Assembly: GCA_030770425.1 (NCBI GenBank)
Contig: JASJFT010000004.1
Span: 372,001-436,000, forward strand
Source of the DNA: Darksidea phi
Taxonomy: Eukaryota; Ascomycota; Dothideomycetes; Pleosporales; Lentitheciaceae
Direction: 5' to 3'
Length of the DNA stretch: 64,000 nt
Shown one piece after another: positions 45,301-56,031 of the stretch. The notes under the pieces were generated by a model that ran no database searches, was not told the origin of the DNA, and was given only the letters and a program-made list of their open reading frames with translations. The first letter of the stretch is position 1. The number at the start of each line of letters is the position of its first letter. The translations under genes were made by a program, and so were the position numbers.

Positions 45301-48300
45301 ATTCAGAAATCGCTGAATCCAGCAATGGTCTCCTCCGTGACCAATAAGGTTTTGATCACTGATGAAGTATGTCAAGCCCAGTACTGGATCGACAACATGG
45401 TCCTGCCCGTGAGGTTTTCCGGCGCAATAGCAACATCCTGTGCAACGTTGGGGGTAGACAACGAGGTCAAGAAGCTAGACCTCAGTCACAAGGCAAAGCT
45501 TCATACCCATGGCCTTCTAGAGATTGGCCCTCATGCCGCGCTAAGAGCCCCCATTGAAGAGACTTTAGGCCTAAATCCACGCGACAAAGAAGTGTTGTAT
45601 GCATCAGCACTTATGCGTGATCGCCCTGCAACCGAAACCTTTCTCCGGGCCATAGGAAGACTCTTTTGCGCAGGCTTCAAAGCTGATCCGTATTGTATCA
45701 CGTCCCTCTCCATGGACAGCGGAAAGTCACCTTCATTCTATAGAAACCTCCCACCATACCCATTCGACCACTCTGTTTCACATTGGGAAGAACCTCGCGC
45801 AAACGCAGAATTTCGCTTTCAAAAACATCCTCCACATGACTTAATTGGCTCGCAGATTGACTGGAACCCGTATGAATCCAAGTGGCGCCTCATCATCAGA
45901 GAAGATGAACTACCTTGGATCAAAGAGCACAAAGTCAATGGTGCCATCTCGTATCCGGCGGCAGGCATGCTCGCCATGGCTATCGAAGCAACGAAACAGC
46001 ATCTCCACGAGAGACTGCCTCCAGCGCTTGAATTGGAGAATGTGGAATTCATCGCTCCAATTTTGATAGCGCCTGAACATGCAAGCGACATCGTCGAGCT
46101 TCAAATCACGCTGACCTCAGCATCAGGCGCTGAAGGTAGGACGAATACCGAATTCGGATTCCGCATCTTCATGGTGAAGGCTAGGGGTATTTGGGAGGAA
46201 GCATGCCGCGGCTCGATTCGAGGCGACACTGGAAGGACAGCTTTGGATGTTGACCACGGACGCGAATCTTCAAAAAAGCTCGATGCAATTCGGGCTGATT
46301 CTAACCGGGCATCAGGGCGTGGTGGCACCAAGTTCTCCAAAGATCAGTTCTACAAGTCGATCGCGCAAAACATCGGTATCGAGTACGGACCAGCGTTTCA
46401 ACCGTTGGACGAAATCTCCGTGCCTGAAGCTGGTAAGGCTGTAGCATTGCTTCAACCGCATAGAGTGCCTTGCTCTCCGCATATCATCCATCCTACAACT
46501 CTAGACGGAGTATTCCAGCTTAGCTTCGCGGCCTTAGACAGTACGCAGTCATCTAATCTTCCAACCATGGTCCCGAGGCGGCTAGAACGATTGTGGCTTT
46601 CCATTGAGGGCGCTGGGCATGGTGAGAAAGAAGTCACAGAACGAGTCCATGCTCGGACTGAGATTCTTACCTCCCGCACTGCTGTCGCTAGTTCAGTAGT
46701 TCTCAGCGGAGAAGAAGCCAATCTCCGAGTGCAGATTGAGGGACTTGAACTGATGGCAGTGTCTAGCCCGGAAGAGTCTAAGACGTTGGATCATGCTGAG
46801 CATATAAGCCATCACACGGTATGGAAAGTGGACCTTGATCGGCTGACGGGCAAAGAAACAAAACAATATCTTGAAGAGGCTCGCGATTCGACAAACGAGC
46901 CAAGAGAATGGGCTGTATACATGGATCTGATGCTATTTTCCTTCGCAGCGATCTCGCTCAAGGAGATCGAGGCCGCGCAACGCCCAATTACACCTCCGCT
47001 GCAGGATTATGCCATCTGGCTCCAAGAGCGATTGGATAAGTTTCTTCAGTCGAGTCAAGAAAAAGATATACTTTCCCTCCTACACAATAAGGAACACCTT
47101 CGGTCCCTATATCCCAAGGTACTTCCCACTGCAGTCGCGGAGCTCTACATATTAGTGGGAGAGAATTTAACGCAAATGCTGCTTGGAGAGATTGATCCGC
47201 TGGGCCTGATTTTCGAAGACGAGAGACTCATGGCTGACTTCTACACCGACCTCATCCATCGCTCCACCGCCATCGGGCCCATGAGTCGTTACCTGGACGC
47301 CTTAGTTCACAAATGGCCAGCACTGAACTTCCTTGAAGTAGGAGCTGGGACTGGAGCTTCTTCGGCTACTTTCTTGGATATCATGAATAACGAGGAATCA
47401 GGCACGCGCTTCGAGAGTTACACGTTCACGGACATCAGCCCATCTTTCTTCGAGAAAGCGCAAACGCGTCTGCGAGCCCACGAAGAGCGGATGCACTACA
47501 AGGTGCTCAACCTCGAAGAAGACCTGGGAGCGCAGGGTTTCTCTGGCGAACAATATGACGTTATTGTCGCTGATAACGTTCTACATGCCACTGCGAATCT
47601 TAATATCGTTCTCCAGAACTTGCGCAAACTCTTGAAGCCCGGAGGGAAGCTCTTGATCAAGGAAATGACAACGGGTATGAAGGTCATCACAGGCTTCTTT
47701 TCCGGCCTCTTACCTGGTTGGTGGCGATCAGTTGAAGACTACAGAATCGCCCAGCGAAGCCCTGTGCTCTCCGAAGAGCAATGGGATGGCCTTCTAAAGG
47801 CGAGCAATTTTAGCGGTACCGAATTCATATTGCGTGACTTTGCCGATGACAGATGCTATTGTTGGAGCTTCATGGTCACGATGCTACCGGATACTGAGTC
47901 GAATCACATCCATACGATCAATGATGCTGCAACAGGTGAAGCTCCCATAATCATTCTGGACCCAACTTCGCATCTACAGAAACAAGCCGCTGAAATCATC
48001 GGCCAAGAGCTCGGTATTCCGCGAAGCAATTTCTACGCTCCCGATGATGTTTTGGCGAAAGTGGAGCCGAGCAAGCAAAACTACATCATTCTCAGTCCCT
48101 TGGATGAATCGCTCTTCTGGGAACTGTCGCCTTCTTTCCTCGGAGCTATGCAGAGTATCATATCCAATGCCGCGAAAATCCTATGGGTAACTGGAGGAGG
48201 AGGCATAGCGCCTATGTCCCCGAAGTTTGGCATTGCGAACGGGTTGTTAAGAGTGATCCGCCAAGAGAACAATAAAGTCGACCTGACCTCCGTCTCGCTC

Positions 48301-50722
48301 GATATCAAGCCTTCTGCAACATCGTTGGATCAAGCTACACTGCACCACATCATCAGCATTTTCCGCGCCCAGGACCTCGAGACGGAATACAATGAGATCG
48401 ACAGGAGGCTCTGCGTTAGCCGTCTAGTTACCGCACGAAAGGTCGATCAGCATATCTTCTCTCAGCTTGAGCATCCGGTCTCCCTGCAAGCAATTGGCGA
48501 CAGAAAGCTAAAGCTCCATGTGAAGGTCCCTGGGCTTCTCGACACCATGGAGTTTAGGGAAGAAACCGATATTGCGCAGCCATTGGGACCTGACGAAGTC
48601 GTTATCGAAGTCAGAGCCCTGGGCGTCAATTTCAAAGACTGCCTTACGATGCTCGGACGCGTCAATAGCGACATCATGGGAAGCGAATGTGCCGGAGTTA
48701 TTCGAGAAGCCGGCACCAACTCCGGATTTGCTGTCGGCGACCGTGTGGTCGCCGGCGCACTCGACTCCTATCGTACTATACTACGAATTGGCAAAGAGAT
48801 GGTGGTGAAGCTACCGGATGAGATGAGTTTCGTTGAAGCAGCATCCTTCCCAACTGCTTTCTGCACCGCCTTATACAGTCTCATTTACATTGCTCGCTTG
48901 GAGAAAGGTGAATCAGTGCTCATCCATGCCGCGTCTGGTGGCACAGGCCAAGCTGCTGTGCAGATAGCCCTTCGTGCTGGCGCTAAAGTCTTTGCTACAG
49001 TAGGCTCCTCGCAGAAGAAAGCGCTCTTAATAAAGCAGTACAAGATTCCTGAAGACCATATCTTCTACAGTCGCGATAGCTCATTTGCTGATGGGGTAAT
49101 TCGCATAACAAACGGGAATGGTGTCAACGTAGTCCTGAACTCTGTTTCTGGGAGGCTGCTTGAAGCAACGTGGAACATCGTCGCACCTTTTGGCCGCTTT
49201 GTTGAGATTGGACGCAAAGATGTTGATACCCGCGGACACTTGTCCATGTATCCTTTCATCAGGAACCTGAGCTTCAGCGGTGTTGATTTAACCATGGTCC
49301 TTGAGAAGAATATTCAACTCGGCAAGCGGCTCATCACGGAGGTTATGGAGCTGGCAAGATTGGGGGAGATTCAACCGATATACCCGATCCAGCCATATGA
49401 GGTCACTGATTCGGAGAAGGCGTTTCGCTTCATGCAGAGCGGCAAGAGTTCTGGGAAGATTGTGCTGGAGATCAAGAAATCGCATGTTGTTCCAGTAGGT
49501 GTTAATTGTTGTTTATGCTGCAGGTCAAGTGCTAACCCTGAGCTTCCAGATGGTACGGGCAGGCACTCCAGAGTACATGTTTTCCAAAGACGCATCATTT
49601 GTTGTTGCGGGCGGTCTCGGCGGAATCGGGCGACGAATTACAAGCTGGCTAGTTGAGCGAGGCGCTCAGCACCTGGTTCTGCTATCGCGCAGTGGCGGAG
49701 AAGGTAACGAGCGAGCAACCAAGTTGGTGCAAGATCTCCGCACAGCAGGTATCGATATCAGAACTCCTAAGTGCGACATCGCCAATTTCACTTCGCTCCA
49801 GCAAGCCCTCGATAGCTGTGCAGATATGCCGCCCGTCCGCGGCTGTTTTCACGCAGCGATGACCATTTCCGATAACACATTTGACAAGCTCTCCATCGAG
49901 AACTGGCGCGAGTGCACACAATCCAAGATCCAAGGAAGCTGGAACCTTCACTCGATCCTCCCTTCTAATATGGACTTCTTCGTAATGCTCTCGTCAGCGT
50001 GCGGAATTTTCGGGAACGCAGGACAGGGAAGCTACGCCGCTGGAAATACCTTCCTTGATGCACTAGCCCGTTACAGGGTCTCTGTGGGTGAAAAGGCTAC
50101 TGCCTTGGACCTCGGTATCCTGCTAGAAGAAGGCTACGTTGCAGAAGCCGAACACGTTATGGCCAAACTGATGCGACTAAATCTCCTCGCCCCGATGGCC
50201 CTCGACAAACTATTCGCCATGTTCGATTACTACTGCAACCCAAGCCTCGATTACTCCGCCCAAGAAAGCCAAATCTGCACCGGCTTCGAACTCCCTGTGG
50301 ACGCTAAGCGACGTGGCCGCGACGTACACACAACCATGCTAACTCCGCAGTTCCGGCACATGCACCAGATTCAATCCTCCGATCAGCTGCGATCGACCTC
50401 CAACACCCAGACGAAGAACTTCCGCAACCTCTTTGTCGACGCGCCGACGGTGGCGGAAGCAAAGGAACTCGCCACCGAAGCTCTGCAGATCAAGATGAGT
50501 AGGATATTGGGGCTGCCGATAACGAGCATTGCTCTCCATAGTAGGTTAGATAGCTATGGAGTGGATAGTCTTGTGGCGCTGGAGTTGCGGAACTGGATGA
50601 TGAAGGAGATGAGTGCGGATGTCGCTGTCTTCGAGCTGTTGGGTGGTACCAGTATACGGGAAATCGGGGGTATTATCGCTACGAAGAGCGCCTTGAGAGC
50701 GCAGACTTCGCACAGGCAATGA
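42375..50722 (+). CDS. Highly reducing iterative type I polyketide synthase
   Basis: 2643 aa HR-PKS in seven exons: 42375-42720, 42774-43385, 43525-43615, 43666-43822, 43891-44695, 44747-49494 and 49550-50722. Domains: KS (about 12-435; Cys184 in DTACSSS, His319 in EAHGTG, His359 in KSNIGH); a 100-residue N/S/G-rich linker (about 438-537); AT (GQGAQW at about 629, GHSSGE at about 715); DH ([10 protein letters not shown] at about 1064, [10 protein letters not shown] at about 1250); C-methyltransferase (LEVGAGTG at about 1533); ER (GGTGQAA at about 2069); KR (GGLGGIGR at about 2274); ACP (GVDSL at about 2590). No thioesterase or release domain is present. All catalytic residues are intact, so a reduced, possibly alpha-methylated chain is expected. 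Release probably needs the FSH1 hydrolase in trans. Neighbours are the MFS exporter, P450 and beta-lactamase-fold enzyme. No dedicated regulator lies in the cluster. Confidence 0.95.
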
Positions 50723-52242
50723 TAAATTCGGTTACATAGTTGCAGAGACTTGCTCGTCTAGCACAACTTGGCAACTGCTCAAGAATTTATGCGAAGTAGT
50801 CAAAATCAAGCTCTCGTTCGGAGTCACTATCTCTTGATCGTGCTATCGTACCTATGCCCTTTCAAACCATCCCGCCACCCAGCAGACTTGCGAACCGGTT
50901 CCTTCTCGACTCCTTCCTTCCGAATATCTAAGCATTCGATTTCTAGCCTTCCGTGCCTTAGGCAATCCTTGGGCGGTCGTCCAGCGGCTGGGTTTTGTAT
51001 GATTCTAAGGCAGCCCGCGCCTTCTCCCTTTTGACTCCAAGTTAGCGGGGAAACATCGCTTGGAATTGAAGACTCCCGCATCCTCCTTCCTATTTCCGCG
51101 TCGCGCACGACCCATACTTCTGCGGACGCTAGCCTCTTATCCCTTGGGTAGGATGTGCCGTGCGATAACGAGTAGACGGGATGAGAAGGAGGGTACAGAG
51201 TGAGTCACTGCTGTCGCTGATATATCCCAGAAATTTCGAATTGCAGAAGACGGAGCTTTGCCCGCGGGGCAAGGCGAAAGAGCGGATATAAGCTAGGAAG
51301 ACGTCTCCACTTCCGAGTTGGAAGTCACAAACGGAGCGAGAGATGCGCATCGAGCTGTTTACAGAGGGTTGATGGACTGGGCTAACCAACTGGTGAGCTT
51401 CCTCTTCGCTCTATCTTGCGGATGTCCGGCATACGAGGAATCATTACTCACCAGGCGACAGGCACAAAGCCATCATACGCAACCTAGACTCAAGCGCGCA
51501 ATATTAGATCCCACTCGCCAACTTTGCAAAAACAAAGCCAATCATATTCATGGGTGACGACATAGATTTGACATTAGATAATCAACCCTCTCGGTTCTCT
51601 TGCTCGGCGAGCTGGGCGGCTATCTTAGGTCGGTTGATATAGTCTAAGTTGATTCAGGGAGGGAGGCACTGGTTTATGCTAGAACAATCAGAGCAGATTT
51701 TCTTAATCCTGAATTGGTTTGCTAAGAGCTTATAGTTACATGATATTTTTTTAGGGGATCCCATTTTAGTTATAACCATGATCATATTTAAGGTAGCCTA
51801 CTATCCCTAAACCCGCGTCCCAAAATAAGGTTCGTAAATCCAATCGCAGCCTGCGGACATGCTAGTATTTTTACCTACTCCTTCATCCTCCATTCCTGCT
51901 ATTTGCTCCTAGTCTCCCTCCTCTCGATAAGGGATCACGAAGATATTACCTTAGGGAAGGAATCTAGGACCAGGCTGAACCTGCCTTTTAGGATATTAGA
52001 TAGATTTAAGCTGTTCCATATTTTCTAAGCTTTGATTTATGCATCCCTAGACCGCGGGCTTAATTGGAGGGGGCCCAAGAGAGCTTCTAGGAATACGAGG
52101 CTAAATGCCGCAGTCTTAGGCCAACAACGTGACTATAGATAAATACAATACTCTATTTCTAATACTAGAAATGATAATTTAAAAATTAAGTCATAGATCC
52201 TTTAATCATAGTTCTTGGCTTGGCCAAAAAATTATCCAAAAA
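50723..52242. other. Intergenic region downstream of the PKS
   Basis: About 1.5 kb without a recognisable gene. The first 800 bp have normal composition with several short frames. Beyond about 51560 it becomes more AT-rich and includes one arm of a diverged direct repeat (about 51900-52145). Confidence 0.4.
51900..52145. repeat. Diverged direct repeat, left copy
   Basis: Matches about 52530-52778 in the same order and orientation: ctccta/ctcctct segments, then cctttta..tagata.attta.., then taggaa.acgaggctaa, and gtagat-like ends. Both copies are heavily mutated. The two copies flank a 5S rRNA gene, as the remains of a transposon or its LTRs might. Confidence 0.45.
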
Positions 52243-52361
52243 ACATACAACAGTGGGGATTCGCTAGTGGTCACCCACCTAACTACTAGTCCACCGGTAC
52301 GCTGCTTAAATATGGCTGAGCGAACGGGAAGCCTTGTATTCAGCGTCCTATGGTCGTATGT
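52243..52361 (-). rRNA. 5S ribosomal RNA
   Basis: 119 bp, starting ACATACGACCATAGG and ending CTGTTGTATGT, the usual fungal 5S ends that pair with each other. It contains the internal control region GTTCGCTCAGCC, TTTAAGCA and the conserved TAGTAGTTAGGTGGGTGACC block. A T-run follows the 3' end (pol III terminator). By my reading it is identical to the copy at 63245-63363. Single dispersed 5S genes are normal in Pezizomycotina. Some positions look like C to T changes relative to common fungal 5S sequences, so it could be a minor variant or a mutated copy. Confidence 0.88.
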
Positions 52362-52529
52362 GAAAGATATTACAATACTTTAATATTATATACAAAAGAT
52401 CTATAGGGAGTAGTCACACGAAATCTGAATTCTATTACCAATCGGCTGATTATAGTCTTTTAGCGGACGATAGATGGGATAAGAAAGTATATAATCTTCG
52501 CTCTTCTTACTTATACTTTGCTATCTCTA

Positions 52530-52778
52530 ATTACTCCTCTATTCTCCTGGTGACGAGAGCTTACTAGAACCATTAAACCTTTTAAATAGAGCCTAGAAAG
52601 AGACTGCGCTTTTCCTTTTAAGTACTAGATAAATCTAAACTATTCTAATTTGTTTAAGCATTAACTTATATGTATATAACGACTACAAGCTAGACGGGAG
52701 TAGGCGAAGACTAGGAGCGGATACTAGGAACACGAGGCTAAGCGTGGCAGGATGGGGTCAATAATGACTTAAGTGTAG
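52530..52778. repeat. Diverged direct repeat, right copy
   Basis: Partner of 51900-52145, about 630 bp downstream in the same orientation, with shared ordered blocks (ccttttaag.actagataaat, actaggaacacgaggctaa, gtgtagat). Confidence 0.45.
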
Positions 52779-53262
52779 ATGCATGGACAAGCGAGAAAAG
52801 CAATGCCAAGGATTGGATGCAGCAGGCAAAATCGTATGATGAATTTAAGACAGAGACAGGACGGGCCAGGCGGTAGGTTTCAGAGACACGTAATTTGGGA
52901 GTCCAAACTACGTCGCAAGTGCGAGAGATGGTGGCGCTCTCAGATTGCGACAACGGGTAGTGAAACCCCCCACCCGGATGACCTTTGCAAGCTTCGTACC
53001 CCGACCTTTAGTACTGAAATCTCCCCTCAACTCGCGAGAATTTTCCAAAATGAAAGGGGACGCTTCTTGTAACCACGGTATGCATCAGGTTACTTTTTGT
53101 CTAGCAAGACGATTGGTCAAAACGTGCTCAAAATAACTATTCCACTATTGGTAGCGAACTCCCAACTCTTCAAAAGCAGTTTTTAGAGCAGCTCCTAGAT
53201 CTCCAAATCGTTGCCTTGCCCCTTCCACATCTTCCGCTCTTAGACCAAAAGACCTCATTTGC

Positions 53263-53661
53263 ATGCGTCCACGACTCCCACGACAACATGTCGCCTCTCA
53301 ACGATTCCAATCAACATGGGCAAGCACTCTGAGCACAAGTACTTCCGATGGCCCGCCTTTTTATTCTAGCACGCAGTCAGATCTAGAGTGGTGCATTGCC
53401 ATAAGCAATACCAACTTCCTCCGTCGTTGTCTCATTGAAATCCTGGCAGTCACCTTCAAAGCGGATATTATCGCACTTAATGCAGCCATTCAAGAACTTA
53501 ACGTCGCCCTCGGTTCCCGAGAAGACCTAACCCTGCTCGAAAGCTCTTCCACCATGTCCACAAGGGAGAAAAATGGACTTGAAGGACCCTGCGCGCTTAT
53601 CAAGAACTTGGAAAAGAAATACCGATGCAACGAATGGAACACGACGCTTGAACAGGACTAA
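53263..53661 (+). CDS. Doubtful hypothetical ORF
   Basis: A 132 aa frame with an Arg/Gln/Ser-rich start and a helical middle (ADIIALNAAIQELNVALG). I recognise no family. A second frame running through the same bases also has a protein-like texture, so this may be a decayed gene with a frameshift. Kept only as a possible fragment. Confidence 0.2.
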   Translation: MRPRLPRQHVASQRFQSTWASTLSTSTSDGPPFYSSTQSDLEWCIAISNTNFLRRCLIEILAVTFKADIIALNAAIQELNVALGSREDLTLLESSSTMSTREKNGLEGPCALIKNLEKKYRCNEWNTTLEQD

Positions 53662-54364
53662 AATCTCGTTGTGGGGGCCGTCTTGGAACCCGCACATGAT
53701 CTGGGAATTCAGGGAGACTACACCTTGAAGAGATAGGTCGGTACGCCGATGCCAAGAGCAGGGGGATGAGGCGCAAAGGCACGCTGGTTGATTACTGGAC
53801 GCCTTGCTGCGCGAGGTTTCGGCCCAGATCCTATTCTTTCGTCATAGCTAGCGTTTTACCGGCCGAGAAAAACATTCGCGTTGTTCTTGACAATGCAATG
53901 GCCAATTTCAGAGGAGAGGAACACGGAAGCTGAAGCGTACGGGACAAACGTTCTGCTAGCCGCTGAGCGATGGATACACGGATCTATACGAGATGCTGAA
54001 GACGCCTACCATGTACCCTGATGGCAGTTGGATGAGGGATTCTCTGCAAGAACAGCGGAAACGTTGCTCGTAATGTCGGCTCTAGTGCTCTTCATCGTCT
54101 CAACTTGTTTTGCTTCGCCGAATGAGAGTGAATTGAACGGATTTGGGGCGGTACCGAAAAACGGCACGCAGTCCTGAGAGCTCGTGACGGTACCTGCCAT
54201 CATCGGGGTGTCTTTGTTTTCAGGATTTCATCTCCCCGAGATTTTAACAGTTTCTTCCTTTTGTAGGTTTTTTTGAGGCAGGCCCGCTCCATTCCTCGTA
54301 GGTTCACTGTTTTCCTTTCAGGTCATTTTAGTGAGGTTGGCTCCTCGTAGTCATGTAGATATGA

Positions 54365-54440
54365 AGCACGGAGTTGATTGTAATAGCTCTGTAGGAGAAT
54401 AGCTTATATACGTATATGAGGAGTATAAGCTAGCCTGATA
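54365..54440. repeat. Dispersed repeat, copy 2 (inverted match at 24440-24530)
   Basis: The reverse complement contains actcctcatatacgtatata, then attctcctacagagctattaca, matching the copy near 24.4 kb. It abuts the 3' end of the hypothetical gene on the minus strand. Confidence 0.6.
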
Positions 54441-55084
54441 TCATTCGTAGACCATGCCGTCGTTCGCGCACGGCTTGCGCTGTCGCGTACTGCCACCGCC
54501 TCCAAACAAAGAGGTCTTGAAGGGGGTTGGAAGAGGTTGAAAGGGGGACGGTGCGACGGTGCGACGGTGCGACGGTGCGACGGTGCGATGGTGCGATGGC
54601 GCGACGGCGCGGGAGCGCGTACTCCTCCCTGATCTTGCGCGCAAGCTCATCCTGGGACAGTACGCGGCTCGGGGTGGTGACGGCGTGGGAAAGGGGCGGC
54701 ACGGCCGTCTTCAACTCTTGCTGCGTCTACAGAGTAATGAGTTAACACATCTTCAAGACCAGTATGGAGAGATTCGGAGAAGTATTGGTATAGCGAGATA
54801 GGAACACCGCGAGGTGTCCTACGGAAATGAATGCGAGAAGACTGGCATCCTCCTTGATCATGAAGAGCAAATGATGAGTAGTAAGAATTAGTGATCGAAC
54901 ATACCTTTAAGGCTGCCAGCATCCCCTTGTATTCCGCCAGAGGCACCAAACCTGACTGTCCCCTCCAGACATTGTCTTCCGCCTGGCGCCTCTCTTCTTC
55001 CGGCTGTCCGCGCCCATCATCGCGCACCGTCATTACTGCGGAGAAGATGTCGTATATGATGGTGCAAATTCCGATAAGAATCAT
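54430..55084 (-). CDS. Hypothetical protein with N-terminal hydrophobic segment
   Basis: A three-exon model (55084-54905, 54852-54823 and 54726-54430; introns GTATGT...CAAG and GTAGGA...TGTAG) gives a continuous 168 aa frame. The start is hydrophobic (MILIGICTIIYDIFSAVM), followed by a charged helix (EEERRQAEDNVW), LSQDELARKIREEYALP, and a tail in which an 8 bp minisatellite encodes HRRTVAPS units. No known family. Good splice sites across three exons favour a gene, but it sits among dispersed repeats and could be an element-borne or decaying ORF. Confidence 0.4.
54548..54611. repeat. 8-bp minisatellite, 8 copies
   Basis: Head-to-tail acggtgcg, five exact copies followed by three variants with C/T changes (atggtgcg, atggcgcg, acggcgcg). 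Because 8 is not a multiple of 3, three units encode eight residues, so the predicted minus-strand protein shows an eight-residue period. Confidence 0.95.
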
Positions 55085-55390
55085 GCAGAGAAAGTACTGT
55101 ACTTTTCCTCTTCAAACAACCACATGACGGTTATGGTGACGAAGCGGAACGAAAAATCGACGAGTATGTGTGCGGTGTTTACTATACTAGACAAGCAACA
55201 TGCTACTGTTGACATTCTTGACTCCATGATAGCACTTTCCTCTACTAACGCTGCGCCTCAAATGCCGTCTTCGATGCCTACTTCCTTCCTGAAAAGCAGC
55301 ATGGCAGGTGCAATCCGCTGCCCCACGGAAATCGCCTCACTCTTCCGTGCTTGAGCTTGTGGATGAGATTGGATATAGGAATCGCATCTG

Positions 55391-55513
55391 ATCGACAGTA
55401 CTATGTACAGCTCTGCAGCTCTATTATCGTGTATATGGTGGGGGTATAGCACCTCCACTGTGTACAAACTCCTACTGTATTTCGTGCGGACCTTGCAAAA
55501 GAGACTCCCACCA
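55391..55513 (+). repeat. Dispersed repeat family A, copy 2
   Basis: Contains cgacagtact, attatcgtgtatatggtg, ccactgtgtacaaactcctac, tgtatttcgtgcggacctt and gcaaaagagactccc, matching 60412-60520 and the reverse strand of 32270-32516. Confidence 0.75.
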
Positions 55514-55630
55514 TGCAAATCCTAACCGAATAGGGATCGCGTCAATTACCTTTACACTGAGAGAGAGTATCGTTTAATGCTTCAATCAGTGCGTCGATCT
55601 TATTACTTTGGACACAATAATTTGGGAGCG

Positions 55631-55829
55631 CTGTCGCAATCATGCTAAGCTATCTTATCGACGGGGTTGGGCTAGACTGCAACCAAATTGGAGCATACTC
55701 CCCTTGGTGCAAAGGCCCATCTAGTAGCTTTTGCGGCTAGTCAGAGGCTTAGCGCCGGGGTTGTGAGATGGTTGTTGAACAAAGGAGCTAACCCGACGGT
55801 GGCAGTTCCGGCTATGGGTACTGGGTAGT
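55631..55829 (+). pseudogene. Decayed ankyrin-repeat fragment
   Basis: Two adjacent frames read as ankyrin-like pieces: AIMLSYLIDGVGLDCNQIGA and, one frame away, a TPLGAKAHLVAFAASQ... piece continuing to VVRWLLNKGANPTV. The frame change and a TAG soon after show the gene is broken. There is no start or end. It is probably a relic of an ankyrin protein gene. Confidence 0.4.
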
Positions 55830-56031
55830 ATTGCTAGGGAAATGAAGCCGCTGAGCGCCTATGAGAGCGGGAAGGAAGGGGGATGAAAACCTCGAGTAGA
55901 TGCTAGGTTCAGTGGTATAGCAATCTCAGATTAGGTTTGAATTGCCGAGATTTTGCGAGTTTGATGTTCGGCGAACATAGTCAACGCGGACCCCCCGCCC
56001 CCAGCGAAAGTATGTTACAGTGCCATTTCTT

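Larger units (their letters stand above)
52362..54429. other. Mostly non-coding, repeat-containing DNA
   Basis: AT-rich to about 52720, with the right direct-repeat copy at about 52530-52778, then normal composition. Short frames (for example 53263-53661) are listed separately or not claimed. The right end carries the dispersed repeat at 54365-54440. Confidence 0.4.

Noticed and set aside
55905..55955. tRNA-like words (ggttcagtggta, ggtttgaatt)
   Set aside because: The spacing between the A-box-like and B-box-like words is too short, and no acceptor stem or anticodon arm can be drawn.
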